From: SBBV01 sp036555425
Lineage (GTDB): Bacteria; Pseudomonadota; Alphaproteobacteria; Bin65
Direction: 5' to 3'
NCBI GenBank assembly: GCA_036555425.1
Contig: DATBLL010000012.1
Coordinates: 1 to 25,405 of the forward strand
Length of the DNA: 25,405 bases
The notes under the pieces: model-generated
Seen by the model: only the letters and a program-made list of their open reading frames with translations
Database searches by the model: none
Told to the model about the DNA's origin: nothing
In this document: one piece after another, positions 13,072 through 20,414 of the stretch
Position numbering within the stretch: the first letter of the stretch is position 1
Layout of the letters: each line of letters starts with the position of its first letter
Made by a program: the position numbers and the translations under genes

Positions 13072-14082
13072 ATGGCAGACGGCCCCCGCACGAGCGATTC
13101 CTATGAAGCGGCGCTGCGCCGGGCGTCGGTTTCGGCGCTCTGGGCGCGCAACGTCTATCCGCCGCGCGGAGAGACGCCGCGGCTCTGGCGCTGGGCTGAG
13201 CTCGAACCCCTCCTGACCCAAGCCGTGACCGAAGCCGCGGACATGAATGCGACCGAGCGGCGCGTCCTGACGCTCGTCAACCAGGAAGTCTTCGGCGCCG
13301 GCGATTTCGTCACCACCACGACCAACCTCTCGGCCAATTTCCAGGTGCTGATGCCGGGCGAGACCGCGCCCTTGCACCGGCACTCGATGAATGCATTGCG
13401 CTTCGTTGTCGAGGGCGAAGGCGCCGTCACGATGGTGGACGACAAGTCCTGCCCGATGGCCGAGCACGACATGATCCTGACGCCGGCCTGGTGCTGGCAC
13501 GAGCATCGCAATCCGGGGAAGCAGCGCGTGATCTGGCTCGACCTGCTCGACGCACCGCTGGTCAAGCAGCTCGACGTCGTGCAATTCGAGCGCGAACGCG
13601 TAGCGCCGCCGCCATCGCTGCCCGGGGACGGCGCCTTCGCGGCCGGCGGCTTCGTGCCGGCGGAGACGCCCGTCGGCCTCCGCCACTCGCCGCTGTTCCG
13701 CTATGCGTGGGGTGCGGCGCGGCTGGCGCTCGCCGCAACGCCGCCCACAGCGGACGGCGCCCGGCTGCTGCGCTACACCAATGTCGCCGGCGGCGGCGCG
13801 GCGCTGAACCTTCTCGATTGCTATCTGGCGTCGCTCGCGGCGGGGCGGCCGACCCGTGCCTATCGCACGACCAGCAATGCGGTGTGCTTCGTGGCCGAGG
13901 GCAGCGGCGCCTCGCGCATCGGCGACGCGCGCATCGCGTGGGCACGCAACGACATCTTCACCTTGCCGCACGGCCACTGGATTTCGCACGAGGCGGCGCA
14001 AGACGGCGCGATCCTCTTCGTCGGCACCGACCGCGAGATCCTGCGCCGCCTCGATCTGCTCGCCGACGAGAACGCGGCCTGA
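13072..14082 (+). CDS. Cupin dioxygenase, gentisate 1,2-dioxygenase-like
   Basis: The 336-residue protein has two cupin domains. The N-terminal one carries the metal site: His102 and His104 in ETAPLHRHSMNALRFVVEG, plus His143 and His145 in LTPAWCWHEHRNPG. This pattern is typical of the gentisate 1,2-dioxygenase / 1-hydroxy-2-naphthoate dioxygenase family, which uses Fe(II) to split hydroxylated aromatic acids. The C-terminal cupin (about 260-330, with VCFVAEGSGASRIGDARIAW and LPHGHWISHEA) lacks the first HxH pair and looks structural. Size fits the family. It overlaps the next gene by three bases (TGATG) and is divergent from hyuA. The exact substrate is open; related bicupins act on salicylate-type compounds. 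The start has no clear ribosome site. Confidence 0.87.
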   Translation: MADGPRTSDSYEAALRRASVSALWARNVYPPRGETPRLWRWAELEPLLTQAVTEAADMNATERRVLTLVNQEVFGAGDFVTTTTNLSANFQVLMPGETAPLHRHSMNALRFVVEGEGAVTMVDDKSCPMAEHDMILTPAWCWHEHRNPGKQRVIWLDLLDAPLVKQLDVVQFERERVAPPPSLPGDGAFAAGGFVPAETPVGLRHSPLFRYAWGAARLALAATPPTADGARLLRYTNVAGGGAALNLLDCYLASLAAGRPTRAYRTTSNAVCFVAEGSGASRIGDARIAWARNDIFTLPHGHWISHEAAQDGAILFVGTDREILRRLDLLADENAA

Positions 14083-15017
14083 TGGGCATCGTGGTGCGGC
14101 CGCTCGGGGCGGCGGATCTGCCGGTGGCCGCGCGCATCAACCGCGCCGCCTTCAGCAAATTCTTCGGCATTCCCGATCCGGCGAAATTCCGCATCGGCGC
14201 CGACGTGATCGGCCCGCGCTGGCGGCTCTGGCCGGAAGCGGGACTGGCGCTCGATCTCGACGGCGCGCTCGCGGCCGTGGCGTTGATGATGCGCTGGGGC
14301 AGCGTCGCCATCCTCGGGCCGGTGACGGTGGCGCCCGAGTATTGGAGCAAGGGCCTCGCGCGCGCGCTGATGCCGAAGCTGATCGCGACGATCGACGAGG
14401 CGCGTTTCGCGTTCGCGGGCCTCTTCACCCATCCGCAAAGCCCGAAGCACATCCGCCTCTACGAAAGCTACGGCTTCCGCATGCAGCGCATCACGGCGGT
14501 GATGGCGAAGCCGGCCGCGGGTGGGCCGGCGCCGGCGCTCGAATATTCGCGCGCGGAGGCGACCGAGCGCCCGCACCTGCTCGAGGCGGTGCGCGACCTC
14601 ACCGACGGCGTCTTCCCCGGCCTCGACGTGACCGAGGAGATCGCGGACATCGCCCGCCACGGCCTCGGGCAGACGCTGCTGCTCGAAAACGACGGACGCG
14701 TCGAGGGCGTTGCACTCTGCCATGCGGGCCGCGGCTCGGAAGCGAGCGAGGGCCAGGTGCTGGTGAAATTCGCGGCGGCGCGCGGCGGCGCGGATGGCGC
14801 GGTACGCTTCGAGCGGCTGCTCCGCGCCTGCGAAGCCTACGCGGCTTCACGCGGCGCGGCGCAGATCGTGGCCGGAACGAATACCGGCCGCGCCGAGGCC
14901 TACGAGATCATGCAGCGCGTGGGCTATCGCACGCTCATGCACGGCGTCGCGATGACACGCCCTGCCACGGACGGCTATAACCGCCCCGGCATTTTCGCCA
15001 TCGACGATTGGCGCTGA
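14082..15017 (+). CDS. Tandem GNAT-family N-acetyltransferase
   Basis: The 311-residue protein starts at the ATG overlapping the cupin stop. The first GNAT domain (about 1-145) includes VRPLGAADLPVAARINRAAF and the acetyl-CoA loop VAPEYWSKGLARALMPKL, followed by HIRLYESYGFRMQR, the usual GNAT C-terminal strand. The second half (about 160-300) repeats the pattern in degenerate form, with LLLENDGRVEGVALCHAG, ERLLRACEAYAASRGA and EAYEIMQRVGYRTLMHGVAM. It lacks a clear acetyl-CoA loop and may be structural. Coupling to the cupin suggests a role on a pathway compound or enzyme, but its acceptor is unknown. Confidence 0.88.
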   Translation: MGIVVRPLGAADLPVAARINRAAFSKFFGIPDPAKFRIGADVIGPRWRLWPEAGLALDLDGALAAVALMMRWGSVAILGPVTVAPEYWSKGLARALMPKLIATIDEARFAFAGLFTHPQSPKHIRLYESYGFRMQRITAVMAKPAAGGPAPALEYSRAEATERPHLLEAVRDLTDGVFPGLDVTEEIADIARHGLGQTLLLENDGRVEGVALCHAGRGSEASEGQVLVKFAAARGGADGAVRFERLLRACEAYAASRGAAQIVAGTNTGRAEAYEIMQRVGYRTLMHGVAMTRPATDGYNRPGIFAIDDWR

Positions 15018-15053
15018 GGCGAGGCGCCGACATGAGCTAGGGAGAACGCAAAC

Positions 15054-15815
15054 ATGGCCGCTGCGAACAAGATCGCGCTCATCACCGGCGCCGGCTCGGG
15101 CATCGGCCGCGCCGCGGCGCTGGCCCTCGCCAAGGAGGGCTATTCGCTGGCGCTCGCCGGGCGCCGCAAGGATGCGCTCGAGGCCGTGGCCAAGGAGGCG
15201 AAGGCCGCGGGCGCGCCCAAGACGCTGGTGGCGCCGACCGACGTCACCGACGAGAAGCAGGTGCGGGCGCTCTTCGCCAAGACCAAGGAGACGTTCGGGC
15301 GCCTCGATCTCCTCTTCAACAATGCCGGCATCGGCGCGCCCGCGGTGCCGATGGAGGACCTGCCGTTCGAGAAGTGGAAGGCCGTGGTGGACACGAATCT
15401 CACCGCGCCGTTCGTCTGCACGCAGGAGGCGATCAAGATCATGAAGAGCCAGAGCCCGCGCGGCGGGCGCATCGTCAACAACGGCTCGATCTCGGCGCAT
15501 GCGCCGCGCCCCAACACGGCGCCCTACACCGCCACCAAGCACGCGATCACCGGCTTGACGCGCTCGACGGCGCTCGATGGGCGCAAATACGACATCGCCT
15601 GCGGCCAGATCGACATCGGCAACGCCGAAACGCCGCTCGCCGCGCGCATGAAGGACGGCGTGCCCCAGGCCGACGGCCGCATCGTGCCCGAGCCGCTGAT
15701 GGACGTCTCGCATGTCGGCAGCGCCGTCGCCTACATGGCGAGCCTGCCGCTCGATGCCAACGTGCTGTTCCTCACCATCAAGGCGACGAAGATGCCGTTC
15801 GAGGGCCGCGGGTGA
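15054..15815 (+). CDS. Short-chain dehydrogenase/reductase (SDR)
   Basis: A classical 253-residue SDR. The NAD(P)-binding TGAGSGIGRA is at residues 11-20, NNAGIG at 89-94, and the catalytic set is Ser145 (NNGSIS), Tyr158 and Lys162 (YTATK). Arg37 and Arg38 follow the second strand in LAGRRKD, which favours NADPH. SDRs of this type oxidise or reduce an alcohol or ketone on a small molecule. A strong AGGGAGA ribosome site lies about eight bases before the ATG. It follows the GNAT gene by 36 bases and probably belongs to the same transcript; a 285-base gap separates it from the TRAP genes. Substrate unknown. Confidence 0.94.
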   Translation: MAAANKIALITGAGSGIGRAAALALAKEGYSLALAGRRKDALEAVAKEAKAAGAPKTLVAPTDVTDEKQVRALFAKTKETFGRLDLLFNNAGIGAPAVPMEDLPFEKWKAVVDTNLTAPFVCTQEAIKIMKSQSPRGGRIVNNGSISAHAPRPNTAPYTATKHAITGLTRSTALDGRKYDIACGQIDIGNAETPLAARMKDGVPQADGRIVPEPLMDVSHVGSAVAYMASLPLDANVLFLTIKATKMPFEGRG

Positions 15816-16008
15816 GACCGGACCGGCCAACGCCCGATACGCGTCGCGGAGGGTTTCGAGCCCGCCCCTGGCGCCGGCGCGAAAGGCCGCGCGGCGGCAC
15901 GGCTGACGACTTACCGGCCGGTTGGGCCGCGGCCCACGGGGCCGCCGCAGGGCGCATGCCTCTCCGCAACCCGGCGCCGGAGCGGAACGCTTGACGCCTC
16001 TCCGCGAC

Positions 16009-16028
16009 TGCGATTTGCTTCGATCGCA
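16009..16028. promoter_or_regulatory. Palindrome upstream of the TRAP transporter genes
   Basis: TGCGAT (16009-16014) and ATCGCA (16023-16028) form a perfect six-base inverted repeat around an eight-base centre. It lies 72 bases before the TRAP binding-protein gene, in the 285-base gap 15816-16100. A TTGACG -35-like box is at 15991-15996, but no good -10 follows at the right distance, so the palindrome may be an operator near an unassigned promoter. The rest of the gap holds only short GC-rich repeats (CCTCTCCGC twice, at about 15959 and 15996) and no gene I can support. Confidence 0.35.
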
Positions 16029-16100
16029 AGAAGAAACGCGGGCAAGGCGCGCGATGTCGCGTGCCGGCCCGCAACGACACGGACAGGGAGGAACCACACC

Positions 16101-17171
16101 ATGCGTAGCGCATCGCTCAGCCTTGCCTGCGCCGCCGCGTTCCTGGCGGCCGCCGGCGCCTCGGCCCAGGACAAGATCAGCCTCACCGTCGCCGCCGGGC
16201 AAGCGACGCGGGCGATGAAGCCGCTCGGCCTCGTCGGCGAGTTCTTCATTCCCGAGGTCAACAAGCGCATCAAGGCGGCCGGGCTCAAGGTCGAGATCCA
16301 GTGGAAGGAAGCCTATGCCGGCTCGCTCTTGAAGCCCTATCAGATGCTCGACGGCATCAAGGACGGCATCGCCGATGTGGGCTTCACGCCCACCATCTTC
16401 TTCCCCGACAAGCTGCCGCTCGAGAACATCACCTTCGTCTGCCCCTTCATCACCACCGACGTCTCGATGGTGAGCAAGGCGATGAACAAGCTGCACGCGA
16501 CCTTCCCCGAATTCACGCAGCAATACGAGAAGTTCAACCAGATCCGGCTCGGCGGCAACAGCTACGATTCCTACGAGCTCATCGCCAACTTCCCGGTCAA
16601 CAAGGTCGAGGACGTGAAGGGCCGCAAGATCGCGACCGCGGGCGCGGCGCTCGCCTGGATGCGCGGCACCGGCGCCGTGCCGGTCCAGAGCAACATGATG
16701 GAGTACTACAACTCGACCAAGACCGGCGTCGTCGACGGCTTCATCATCTTCCCTTCGGCGCATCCGGGCATGAAGTATCCCGAGGTGGCGCCCTATACGA
16801 TCCGCGTCGGCTTCGGCGCGCAATACGCGGCGGCGGTCGTCATCAACCGCGACAGCATGAAAAAGCTGCCCGAGCCGGTGCAGAAAATCTTCCGCGAAGT
16901 GGGTGCTCTCTGGGGCGCCGAATCCGACAAAGCGATGCAGAACGCCGGCGAGACCGGCTTGAAGGCCGTGCCCGGCTTCAAGGACGGCAAGATCATCGAC
17001 TTCCCGCGCGCCGAGCAGGTGAAGTGGGCGAAAATGATGCCCAACATCGCCAAGGAATGGGCCGACAAGCTCGACAAGCAGGGCCTGCCCGGCACCAAGG
17101 CGCTCACGGCCTACATGGACGAGATGCGCCGCCTCGGCGCCAAGCCCGCGCGCGACTGGGACAAGGAATAA
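16101..17171 (+). CDS. TRAP transporter substrate-binding protein (DctP-type)
   Basis: This 356-residue periplasmic protein captures the ligand for the membrane subunits encoded next. It has a clear Sec signal peptide (MRSASLSLACAAAFLAAAGASA, likely cut after ASA at residue 22). The mature part shows the DctP pattern: an opening strand ISLTVAAGQ, MLDGIKDGIADVGFTP near 82-97, KVEDVKGRKIATAG near 168-181, GAVPVQSNMMEYYNSTKTGVVDG near 191-213, and the C-terminal helices. In many family members the segment after the conserved KG reads K-I-R and the arginine grips a carboxylate; here it is Ala178, with Arg188 nearby. The ligand may therefore be unusual. GGGAGGA lies nine bases upstream of the ATG. 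It starts the three-gene TRAP operon. Confidence 0.93.
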   Translation: MRSASLSLACAAAFLAAAGASAQDKISLTVAAGQATRAMKPLGLVGEFFIPEVNKRIKAAGLKVEIQWKEAYAGSLLKPYQMLDGIKDGIADVGFTPTIFFPDKLPLENITFVCPFITTDVSMVSKAMNKLHATFPEFTQQYEKFNQIRLGGNSYDSYELIANFPVNKVEDVKGRKIATAGAALAWMRGTGAVPVQSNMMEYYNSTKTGVVDGFIIFPSAHPGMKYPEVAPYTIRVGFGAQYAAAVVINRDSMKKLPEPVQKIFREVGALWGAESDKAMQNAGETGLKAVPGFKDGKIIDFPRAEQVKWAKMMPNIAKEWADKLDKQGLPGTKALTAYMDEMRRLGAKPARDWDKE

Positions 17172-17207
17172 CGCAGCGTCGCGCGCGCAAGCCGCGGAAT
17201 CCGGGGC

Positions 17208-17789
17208 GTGGCCGCCGATCAACGCGAGGACCGCCTGACGCACGACGGAAGCGGAGCGCCCGAGACGGGCGCCCCGCGTCGCGCGTGGTTTGGTGGGCTC
17301 ACGATGGCGCTCAACGTCGTCGGCACGATCCTCATCCTCGTCATGGCGGTCGCGGTCAACGCCGACATTTTCGGCCGCGAGCTGTTCAAGCGGCCGATCG
17401 CCGGCGTCAATGAGTTCATCGGGCTCGCGATCGTGGCCGTCGTCTTCCTGCAGATGGCCAACACGCTGCGCGAGAACCGGCACGTTTCGAACGACCTCAT
17501 CCTGGCCTGGATCGGCCGCACGCGCCCGCGCGTGGCGTATTTCTTCTATGGTCTGTTCAATCTCGTCGGCGCGGCGCTGATGGGTCTCATCGCCTGGTAT
17601 GTCGTCCCGATCTTCGTGGAGAACTACGCCGGCGATTATTACAAGGGCACCGCGGGCATCGTCGAAATACCGGTCTGGCCGTTCATGGCCGTCGTCATCG
17701 TCGGCGCGGCCGTGACGGTGGTGCAATATCTTCTCTTCGCCGCGCGCGACTTCGCACGCGCCTTCGCCGACGCGCCGCGCACGCAATGA
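17208..17789 (+). CDS. TRAP transporter small permease subunit (DctQ-type)
   Basis: The 193-residue protein has a polar N-terminal tail of about 30 residues and four hydrophobic segments (roughly 32-52, 66-86, 108-134 and 157-178), as expected for the small TRAP membrane subunit. NEFIGLAIVAVVFLQMANTLRENRHV is a typical DctQ segment. It partners the large permease to bring substrate across the inner membrane using an ion gradient. The start is a GTG at 17208-17210; an in-frame ATG at 17304 would remove the tail but leave the first membrane segment almost without flanking residues, so the GTG is preferred. The stop overlaps the next start as ATGA. Confidence 0.9.
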   Translation: MAADQREDRLTHDGSGAPETGAPRRAWFGGLTMALNVVGTILILVMAVAVNADIFGRELFKRPIAGVNEFIGLAIVAVVFLQMANTLRENRHVSNDLILAWIGRTRPRVAYFFYGLFNLVGAALMGLIAWYVVPIFVENYAGDYYKGTAGIVEIPVWPFMAVVIVGAAVTVVQYLLFAARDFARAFADAPRTQ

Positions 17790-19132
17790 GTGACATTCTC
17801 ATCGGCGCGCTCTGCATGGCCGCGAGTCTGGTCTTGATCCAGACCGGCATGCATATCGGCGTGGCGCTGATGCTGCTCTCGTTCGTCGGCGTATGGGCGA
17901 TCAAGGGCCTTGCTATCGCCGGCAAGCAGCTGGCGCTCTCCGCCTCGACCTCGATCGCCTCCGACGTCTTCGCGGTGATCCCGCTGTTCGTGATCATGGG
18001 GCTCTTCGTCTCGGCCACGCGCATGGGGCGCGACACCTTCGACGTGGCGGCGCTGCTGCTGCGCCGCATCCGCGGCGGGCTCGGCATGGCGACGGTGGGC
18101 GCCAACGCCGTCTTCGCCGCCTGCACCGGGACCTCGATCGCCTCGGCCTCGGTCTTCACCAAGATCGCCGTGCCCGAGATGATGCGCCACGGCCATACGC
18201 CCGGCTTCTCGGTCGGCGTCGTGGCCGGCAGCTCCGTGCTCGGCATGCTGATCCCGCCGAGCCTTCTCTTCATCATCTTCGGCATCATCGCCAACGCCTC
18301 GATCGGCGACCTGTTCAAGTCCGGCATCCTGCCGGGGATCCTGCTCTCGATCGCCTTCTGCATCACGATCGCGCTGCTCGGGAATCTGAAGAAGCCGTTC
18401 GTGTTTACCGACCCGGCCGGGGTCCATGGCGACTATACGGGGCCGCTGGTGGGCGCGCCGGCGTGGGTCGTCCTGTTGAAGTTCCTGCCGATCGCCGTCC
18501 TGATCACGGCGGTCTTGGGCGGCATCTATGGCGGCGTCTTCACCCCGACCGAGGCGGGCGGCGCCGGCGCGCTCGCGGCGTTCGTGATCGGCCTCCTCCG
18601 GCGTGAGATCACACTCAAGATCTTCTGGCAGGTGGCGCTCGAGACCGGGCGCGTGACGGCGGCGATCTGCTTCCTCTTGATGGCGGCGCAGCTCTATTCG
18701 CAGATGCTGACCGTCTCGGGCCTGCCGAGCGCGGTCGGCCAATGGCTGCAGACCGCAAAGCTGAGTTTCGCCACGGTGCTGATCGGCTATCTCGTCGTCG
18801 TCGTCATCCTCGGCTGCTTCCTCGATTCGCTCTCGATCATGCTCATCCTGCTGCCCTTCGTGCTGCCGGTGATCGACGCCTTCGGTACCAACCTGATCTG
18901 GTTCGGGCTCATCACCGTGATCGCGATCGAGATCGGCTTGCTGACGCCGCCGCTCGGCGTCGCCGTTTTCGTGGTCAAGGCCAATCTCGACGACCAGCGC
19001 ATCAGCACCTGGCAGATCTTCAAGGGCACGACGCCGATGACGCTGACGATGACGCTCGTGCTCATCATCTGCGTGCTGGTGCCGTGGCTTTCTTTGGCGC
19101 TGGTCGGCAATGCCCGCTGGCATTGGTGGTAG
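17786..19132 (+). CDS. TRAP transporter large permease subunit (DctM-type)
   Basis: This 448-residue, very hydrophobic protein has the number and spacing of segments expected for the 11-12 helix DctM subunit that forms the transport channel. Family motifs include FVIMGLFVSATRMG, the helix-hairpin region ACTGTSIASASVF, then GVVAGSSVLGMLIPPSLLFIIFG, YGGVFTPTEAGGAGALAA, and LILLPFVLPV with TPPLGVAVFVV near the end. It starts inside the DctQ stop (ATGA), so the two are coupled. Length and motifs are normal. Confidence 0.96.
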   Translation: MSDILIGALCMAASLVLIQTGMHIGVALMLLSFVGVWAIKGLAIAGKQLALSASTSIASDVFAVIPLFVIMGLFVSATRMGRDTFDVAALLLRRIRGGLGMATVGANAVFAACTGTSIASASVFTKIAVPEMMRHGHTPGFSVGVVAGSSVLGMLIPPSLLFIIFGIIANASIGDLFKSGILPGILLSIAFCITIALLGNLKKPFVFTDPAGVHGDYTGPLVGAPAWVVLLKFLPIAVLITAVLGGIYGGVFTPTEAGGAGALAAFVIGLLRREITLKIFWQVALETGRVTAAICFLLMAAQLYSQMLTVSGLPSAVGQWLQTAKLSFATVLIGYLVVVVILGCFLDSLSIMLILLPFVLPVIDAFGTNLIWFGLITVIAIEIGLLTPPLGVAVFVVKANLDDQRISTWQIFKGTTPMTLTMTLVLIICVLVPWLSLALVGNARWHWW

Positions 19133-19166
19133 GCGCGAACGAACCGCTTCCGAGGGAGAGACGACA

Positions 19167-20414
19167 ATGATGCGGGCCAAGACGGAGCAGAGGGTGAGGC
19201 GCTGGGCCGAGCAGCGCTGGGCGCTCGATTCGATCATCCAGGCGGTCGGCGTCGAGTGGGACCAGCCGCGCCTGGGCTACACCATGTATCCGGCCGGCCC
19301 CGACGCCATCGCCGATTTCCGCACCGTCGGCATGCGGGTCAAGAAATTCGCCGACATGCACCGCGAATTCGCCGCCGCCGCGCGCCGGCGCGAGATCAAG
19401 GCCGAGAATTTCGAGAAGCAGCGCCGCAAGGTCTCGGCCCGCGAAAGCTATTTCATCGCCGCGATGCTCTATTCGGCCGCGCGCTGGCCGATCTTCGAGA
19501 ACAACGAGAAATCGATCGACTACAACACGCGCATGGTGCGCTGCTACGACAAGTTCGCGCTCTATGCACCGCATCCGGTCGAGCGCATCGAGGTCCCGTT
19601 CGGCGGCAAGGGCAAGTCGCTGCCGGGCTATCTCCATCTCCCGCGCAAGCCCGAGCCGGGCGAGAAATTCCCCTGCGTCATCGGCATCGACGGCATGGAC
19701 GGCTCCAAGGAGATCATGTGCTCGATGTACGGCGACAAGTTCCTCGAGCGCGGCATGGCGAATTTCATCTACGACGGGCCGGGCCAGGGCGAGTGCACGA
19801 TCAGCGGCATCCACGTGACCGAGACGAACCACATGGATGCGGCGCAGGCGATCTGGGACAGGCTGATCCAGCACCCCAACATCGACCCCGAGCGCGTTGT
19901 CGTCTGGGGCATCAGCTTCGGCTCGTTCTTTGCCCTCCAAGCCGCGGCGGCGCTCGGCGCCAAGCTCAAGGGCGCGGCCGTCACCTTCGTCAATCACGAG
20001 GCCGGTTTGAACTCGATCATGGACATGGCGGCACCCTCGTTCAAAATGCGCTTCATGTACATGGCCGGCTACGACGACGAAGCCGAGTTCGACGAGTTCA
20101 AGAAGCGATTCAGCGTGGCGCCGCTGATCCCGAAGCTGAAATGCCCGATCCTGATCCAGGGCGGCGAGGACGACGAGCTCTCGCCGATCGAATTCAGCAC
20201 CGAGCTCGCCGCCAAGCTCAAAGTGCCGCGGAAATTCGTCGTCTACGAGGGCGAGCGGCATGCCATCGGAGGCAATACCGCCTCTTATTTCGGCGAGAGT
20301 TGGTTCACAATGCTCGCCGACTGGTGCCTCGACCGCATCAAGGGAAAAAAGGCTCCCAATGAGCGCGTCCACATCAACTCGCTCGGCCAGGCGACGACGT
20401 CGCGCTACAAATAG
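19167..20414 (+). CDS. Alpha/beta-hydrolase, FrsA / 2,6-dihydroxypseudooxynicotine hydrolase-like
   Basis: The 415-residue protein has an N-terminal helical domain (about 1-135, rich in Arg, Lys and Glu) followed by an alpha/beta-hydrolase core. The catalytic set is Ser250 in GISFG, Asp335 or Asp336 in GGEDDELSP, and His365 in GERHAIGG. This arrangement resembles the FrsA family and the nicotine-pathway C-C hydrolase for 2,6-dihydroxypseudooxynicotine; similarity is judged by layout, not alignment. It could cleave a C-C bond in a beta-diketone-like product or an ester or amide. GAGGGAGAG lies seven bases before the chosen ATG; the frame extends 19 codons upstream into the DctM gene. It lies 34 bases after DctM and overlaps the M24 gene by 56 bases. 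Confidence 0.87.
   Translation: MMRAKTEQRVRRWAEQRWALDSIIQAVGVEWDQPRLGYTMYPAGPDAIADFRTVGMRVKKFADMHREFAAAARRREIKAENFEKQRRKVSARESYFIAAMLYSAARWPIFENNEKSIDYNTRMVRCYDKFALYAPHPVERIEVPFGGKGKSLPGYLHLPRKPEPGEKFPCVIGIDGMDGSKEIMCSMYGDKFLERGMANFIYDGPGQGECTISGIHVTETNHMDAAQAIWDRLIQHPNIDPERVVVWGISFGSFFALQAAAALGAKLKGAAVTFVNHEAGLNSIMDMAAPSFKMRFMYMAGYDDEAEFDEFKKRFSVAPLIPKLKCPILIQGGEDDELSPIEFSTELAAKLKVPRKFVVYEGERHAIGGNTASYFGESWFTMLADWCLDRIKGKKAPNERVHINSLGQATTSRYK

Noticed and set aside
12949..14001. N-terminal extension of hyuA by about 350 residues
   Set aside because: The added part is antisense to the cupin gene, while a good ribosome site and the ATP-binding motif fix the start at 12948.
13491..14081. Upstream extension of the GNAT frame into the cupin gene
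   Set aside because: The extra part is a frame-shifted shadow of the cupin gene; the ATG overlapping the cupin stop fits the GNAT domain start.
14847..17786. A 979-codon minus-strand frame opposite the SDR and TRAP genes
   Set aside because: It lies antisense to clear enzyme and transporter genes and has no recognisable domain.
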